This document shows, piece after piece, positions 15,090 through 16,552 of a DNA stretch of 16,552 nt. The DNA is from QPIN01 sp964472945 (lineage in GTDB: Bacteria; Pseudomonadota; Gammaproteobacteria; Methylococcales; Methylomonadaceae): the NCBI GenBank assembly GCA_964472945.1, contig CAYYNM010000052.1, positions 1 through 16,552 on the forward strand, read 5' to 3'. Each line of letters begins with the position of its first letter. Within the stretch, counting starts at the first letter, position 1. The notes under the pieces were generated by a model. That model saw only the letters and a program-made list of their open reading frames with translations, made no database searches and had not been told where the DNA came from. The position numbers and the translations under genes are program-made.

Positions 15090-15287
15090 ATGAACTCTAT
15101 AATTATAGGCCTTTTATGTTTAGCGTTATTATCTGCACTCTCCGGTTGGTTTTTTAGTCGATCAAAAAAAGTAGAAAAACCGGTTAAAGCCATGCTGTTT
15201 GTATTGTACTTTTGGGTCAGTTTTTTTATTCAATTAGCTATTTTTGCTGTGCTTCATTATTTTGATTTGCTGGATAAATATCTTTAA
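15090..15287 (+). CDS. Small two-helix membrane protein, unknown function
   Basis: The 65-residue protein has two strongly hydrophobic segments (about residues 3-22 and 35-58) separated by a short basic loop (SRSKKVEKPVK), so it is probably an inner-membrane hairpin; the basic loop would favour a cytoplasmic position. I recognise no family. The ATG is 2 bp after the ftsK stop codon and has a well-placed AAGGA, so it is coupled to ftsK. This invites the idea of a divisome- or FtsK-associated accessory protein, but co-transcription is the only support. It has no cysteines other than Cys10 and no recognisable catalytic motif. Confidence 0.7.
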   Translation: MNSIIIGLLCLALLSALSGWFFSRSKKVEKPVKAMLFVLYFWVSFFIQLAIFAVLHYFDLLDKYL

Positions 15288-15325
15288 CTCCTAATAATGT
15301 ATTGTGATTTAAACAGAGTCAGAAA

Positions 15326-15829
15326 ATGATGATTGAAAAACAAATTGAACTGTTATCTCAATATAATATGTGGATGAATCAAAATATTTTCGAAATATGT
15401 GACTCACTAACTGATGAAACTCGCAATAAAGATATGGACGCATTTTTTGGTTCAATTCATAGAACTTTAGATCATATATTGTATGGAGACAAAGCATGGT
15501 TAGAAAGACTACGAGATGCGAGCTTTACACCAAGAGATATTAACAAAATATTATATCCAGTATGGGAAGACCTAAAACAACAACGCATTATTGTTGATAA
15601 GGAAATAGATGATTGGGTTAAAACGCTTAATAAAACTGAATTAGAAAAAATACATACATATACCAGCAATGTAGATGGTAAGCAAAGGTCGGTTCCATAC
15701 TGGGTATTAGTACAACATATTTTTAATCACCAAACACATCATCGAGGACAATTAACGACACTACTTAGTCAACTTGATATTGATTTTGGATCAACAGATT
15801 TACCTTTTATGCCAATTTTTAATAAATAA
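15326..15829 (+). CDS. DinB superfamily protein (putative metal-dependent enzyme)
   Basis: The 167 residues have the DinB/YfiT four-helix pattern: LLSQYNMWMNQNIFE near the N terminus, then the metal-binding histidines His50 (IHRTLDHIL), His135 and His139 in FNHQTHHRGQ, which form the expected three-histidine site. Related proteins include bacillithiol and mycothiol S-transferases and hydrolases of unclear role; in Gammaproteobacteria the substrate is generally unknown. The name comes from a Bacillus damage-inducible gene and does not mean DNA polymerase IV. Two adjacent ATG codons (15326, 15329) could start it; neither has a strong ribosome-binding site. It is 38 bp after the small membrane protein gene and could be read through from ftsK. 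No intrinsic terminator follows. Confidence 0.85.
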   Translation: MMIEKQIELLSQYNMWMNQNIFEICDSLTDETRNKDMDAFFGSIHRTLDHILYGDKAWLERLRDASFTPRDINKILYPVWEDLKQQRIIVDKEIDDWVKTLNKTELEKIHTYTSNVDGKQRSVPYWVLVQHIFNHQTHHRGQLTTLLSQLDIDFGSTDLPFMPIFNK

Positions 15830-16057
15830 AAAAGGGGTATACCAGCAATTCTAAATATGAACATTTTTCGCAACTCCCCAGTAAATAGACTGAAAAAATT
15901 TAACACTATTTCCTTCAAGATATAGAACGCACAGATTCTGCCTGAAAATAACTGGCTTAAAGTAAGCAAAATGAGTAAGCTCTAAAATAAAGAAAATAAT
16001 TTCCCAGCCTGCCACTCCGCAGGAAAAAGGAAGACTGTCTGTTTAGCCTTTAAGCCG
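15830..16057. other. Non-coding stretch downstream of the DinB-family gene
   Basis: No gene is supported in this stretch. A 22-codon plus-strand frame from an ATG near 15857 (MNIFRNSPVNRLKKF) reaches a TAG and has no ribosome-binding site. A weak hairpin CCTGC/GCAGG with a 6-base loop is at 16008-16023. The region may be the decayed flank of the ORF remnant at 16058-16297. Confidence 0.4.
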
Positions 16058-16291
16058 TCACAGGGTTTGAAACCCTACTTTTACCTTCTGAGTAGGTTTA
16101 ATCTCCAGTCCTTCCATCATAAACGTTAATAACACTTGAAAACTTTCAAAAAAATGGTATCTAGTCAATGCTTTGACATCATTAAAAAATGTTTCGCGTG
16201 TCCCCAGTTCTTTTCTCACTAACTGATAATTGACATCCATTAATGCTAATACTCGATGTTCCAGTTTTTTTAACTTGAATTCAAAAAGCAC
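16058..16291 (-). pseudogene. Short ORF resembling a transposase fragment
   Basis: A minus-strand frame opens at a GTG (16291), just after an in-frame TAG at 16300-16298, and ends at TGA. Its 77 residues are basic and helical in the first half (LKKLEHRVLALM, then LGTRETFFNDVKALTRYHFFESFQ) and end in KVGFQTL. The composition and the phrase around LTRYHFFESF look to me like the C-terminal part of a DDE-type transposase, but I cannot name the IS family. It is too short to be an active transposase, and a stop codon closes it upstream, so a decayed remnant is likelier than a gene. The palindrome AGGGTTT-G-AAACCCT (16062-16076) spans its last codons. Confidence 0.4.
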
Positions 16292-16320
16292 TAAAAACTA
16301 GAGGTAAGACCAATTATCCT

Positions 16321-16441
16321 TACTCTAATGTCGTTAAGTTAAGAGGTTTAAGATTGCTGCTCTTAAGCCCTCCCTTGCTGGGGAGGGTTGGGAGAGGAGA
16401 AATAAAAAAACTCTTTTTTCTTAACTTAATGACGTTGAGTA
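16321..16441. mobile_element. MITE-like element with ~24-bp imperfect terminal inverted repeats
   Basis: The left arm (16321-16344) begins TACTCTAATGTCG and ends TTAAGTTAAGA; the right arm (16419-16441) is its reverse complement with two mismatches and one missing base. The ~74-bp interior holds a G/C-rich hairpin, CCCTCCC (16368-16374) with GGGAGGG (16381-16387) and a 6-base loop, followed by GGGAGAGG. Non-coding DNA bounded by inverted repeats is the form of a miniature transposable element or a composite REP-like unit. No clear target-site duplication is visible, and it adjoins the possible transposase fragment. Confidence 0.6.
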
Positions 16442-16454
16442 TTACCCCATAAAT

Positions 16455-16552
16455 CTAATGCCTGTAGAAAAGGGTTCTCTCTATCACTCTGTCTTTCAAC
16501 ACTTCACAAAAGTAACCATTAAAAACTGGAATATCAAGTAATACACTATGGT
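16455..16552 (-). CDS. Possible 3' end of an unidentified gene, cut by the window edge
   Basis: One minus-strand frame is open from the window edge to a TAG at 16457-16455, giving 31 residues including IPVFNGYFCEVLKDR. This reads more like protein than random translation, but it is short, no family is recognisable, and the other minus frames also stop late. It could belong to the same decayed mobile element. Confidence 0.25.
   Translation of the reverse strand, partial: HSVLLDIPVFNGYFCEVLKDRVIERTLFYRH

Noticed and set aside
15769..15969. A 66-codon minus-strand ORF overlapping the end of the DinB-family gene
   Set aside because: It is hydrophobic by chance from AT-rich DNA, overlaps a better-supported gene in antisense and has no recognisable ribosome-binding site or family.

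Overview
The window is AT-rich DNA (roughly 60% A+T by eye) from a chromosome of a Gammaproteobacterium. The evidence is the homodimeric-type pyruvate dehydrogenase operon (aceE-aceF-lpdA) and the block bpt/ate-aat-trxB with a divergent ftsK, a gene order familiar from Pseudomonas and relatives. The order or genus cannot be fixed from the sequence. Several short palindromic repeat families beginning with GTAG show a genome with active or recently active small mobile repeats. No tRNA, rRNA, CRISPR array, prophage or plasmid module was seen.

Layout. Positions 1-81 are probably the 3' end of a plus-strand gene. 93-1283 (minus) encodes a lipoprotein joining a von Willebrand A domain, a calcium-binding thrombospondin-3-like segment and an OmpA peptidoglycan-binding domain. 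3714-1406 (minus) is a two-gene unit, bioA followed 2 bp later by a Gfo/Idh/MocA oxidoreductase. Divergent from it, 3825-9734 (plus) carries aceE, aceF, lpdA and a flavin reductase-domain gene, all closely spaced. A 205-bp convergent gap (9735-9939) holds a 10-G tract and a pair of inverted REP-like palindromes. 12352-9940 (minus) is trxB, aat and bpt/ate. A 458-bp divergent intergenic region (12353-12810) holds a second, different inverted REP pair, a perfect 14-bp palindrome and candidate promoters. 12811-15829 (plus) is ftsK, a tiny two-helix membrane protein gene coupled to it, and a DinB-superfamily gene. The last ~720 bp is gene-poor: a short minus-strand ORF that may be transposase debris, a MITE-like inverted-repeat element, and an unassigned ORF tail at the edge.

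How the genes work together. AceE, AceF and Lpd form the complex converting pyruvate to acetyl-CoA; AceF has one lipoyl domain. Bpt and Aat both add leucine (Aat also phenylalanine) to protein N termini and feed the ClpS/ClpAP N-degron pathway, whose protease genes are not in this window. TrxB recycles thioredoxin with NADPH. FtsK resolves chromosome termini at the septum. BioA makes diaminopelargonic acid for biotin; the other biotin genes are not here.

Most of the window is ordinary core genome. I did not find a clear new multi-gene system. The parts worth a second look are the repeat elements, the FtsK-coupled micro-membrane protein, the flavin reductase on the end of the PDH operon and the VWA-OmpA lipoprotein.
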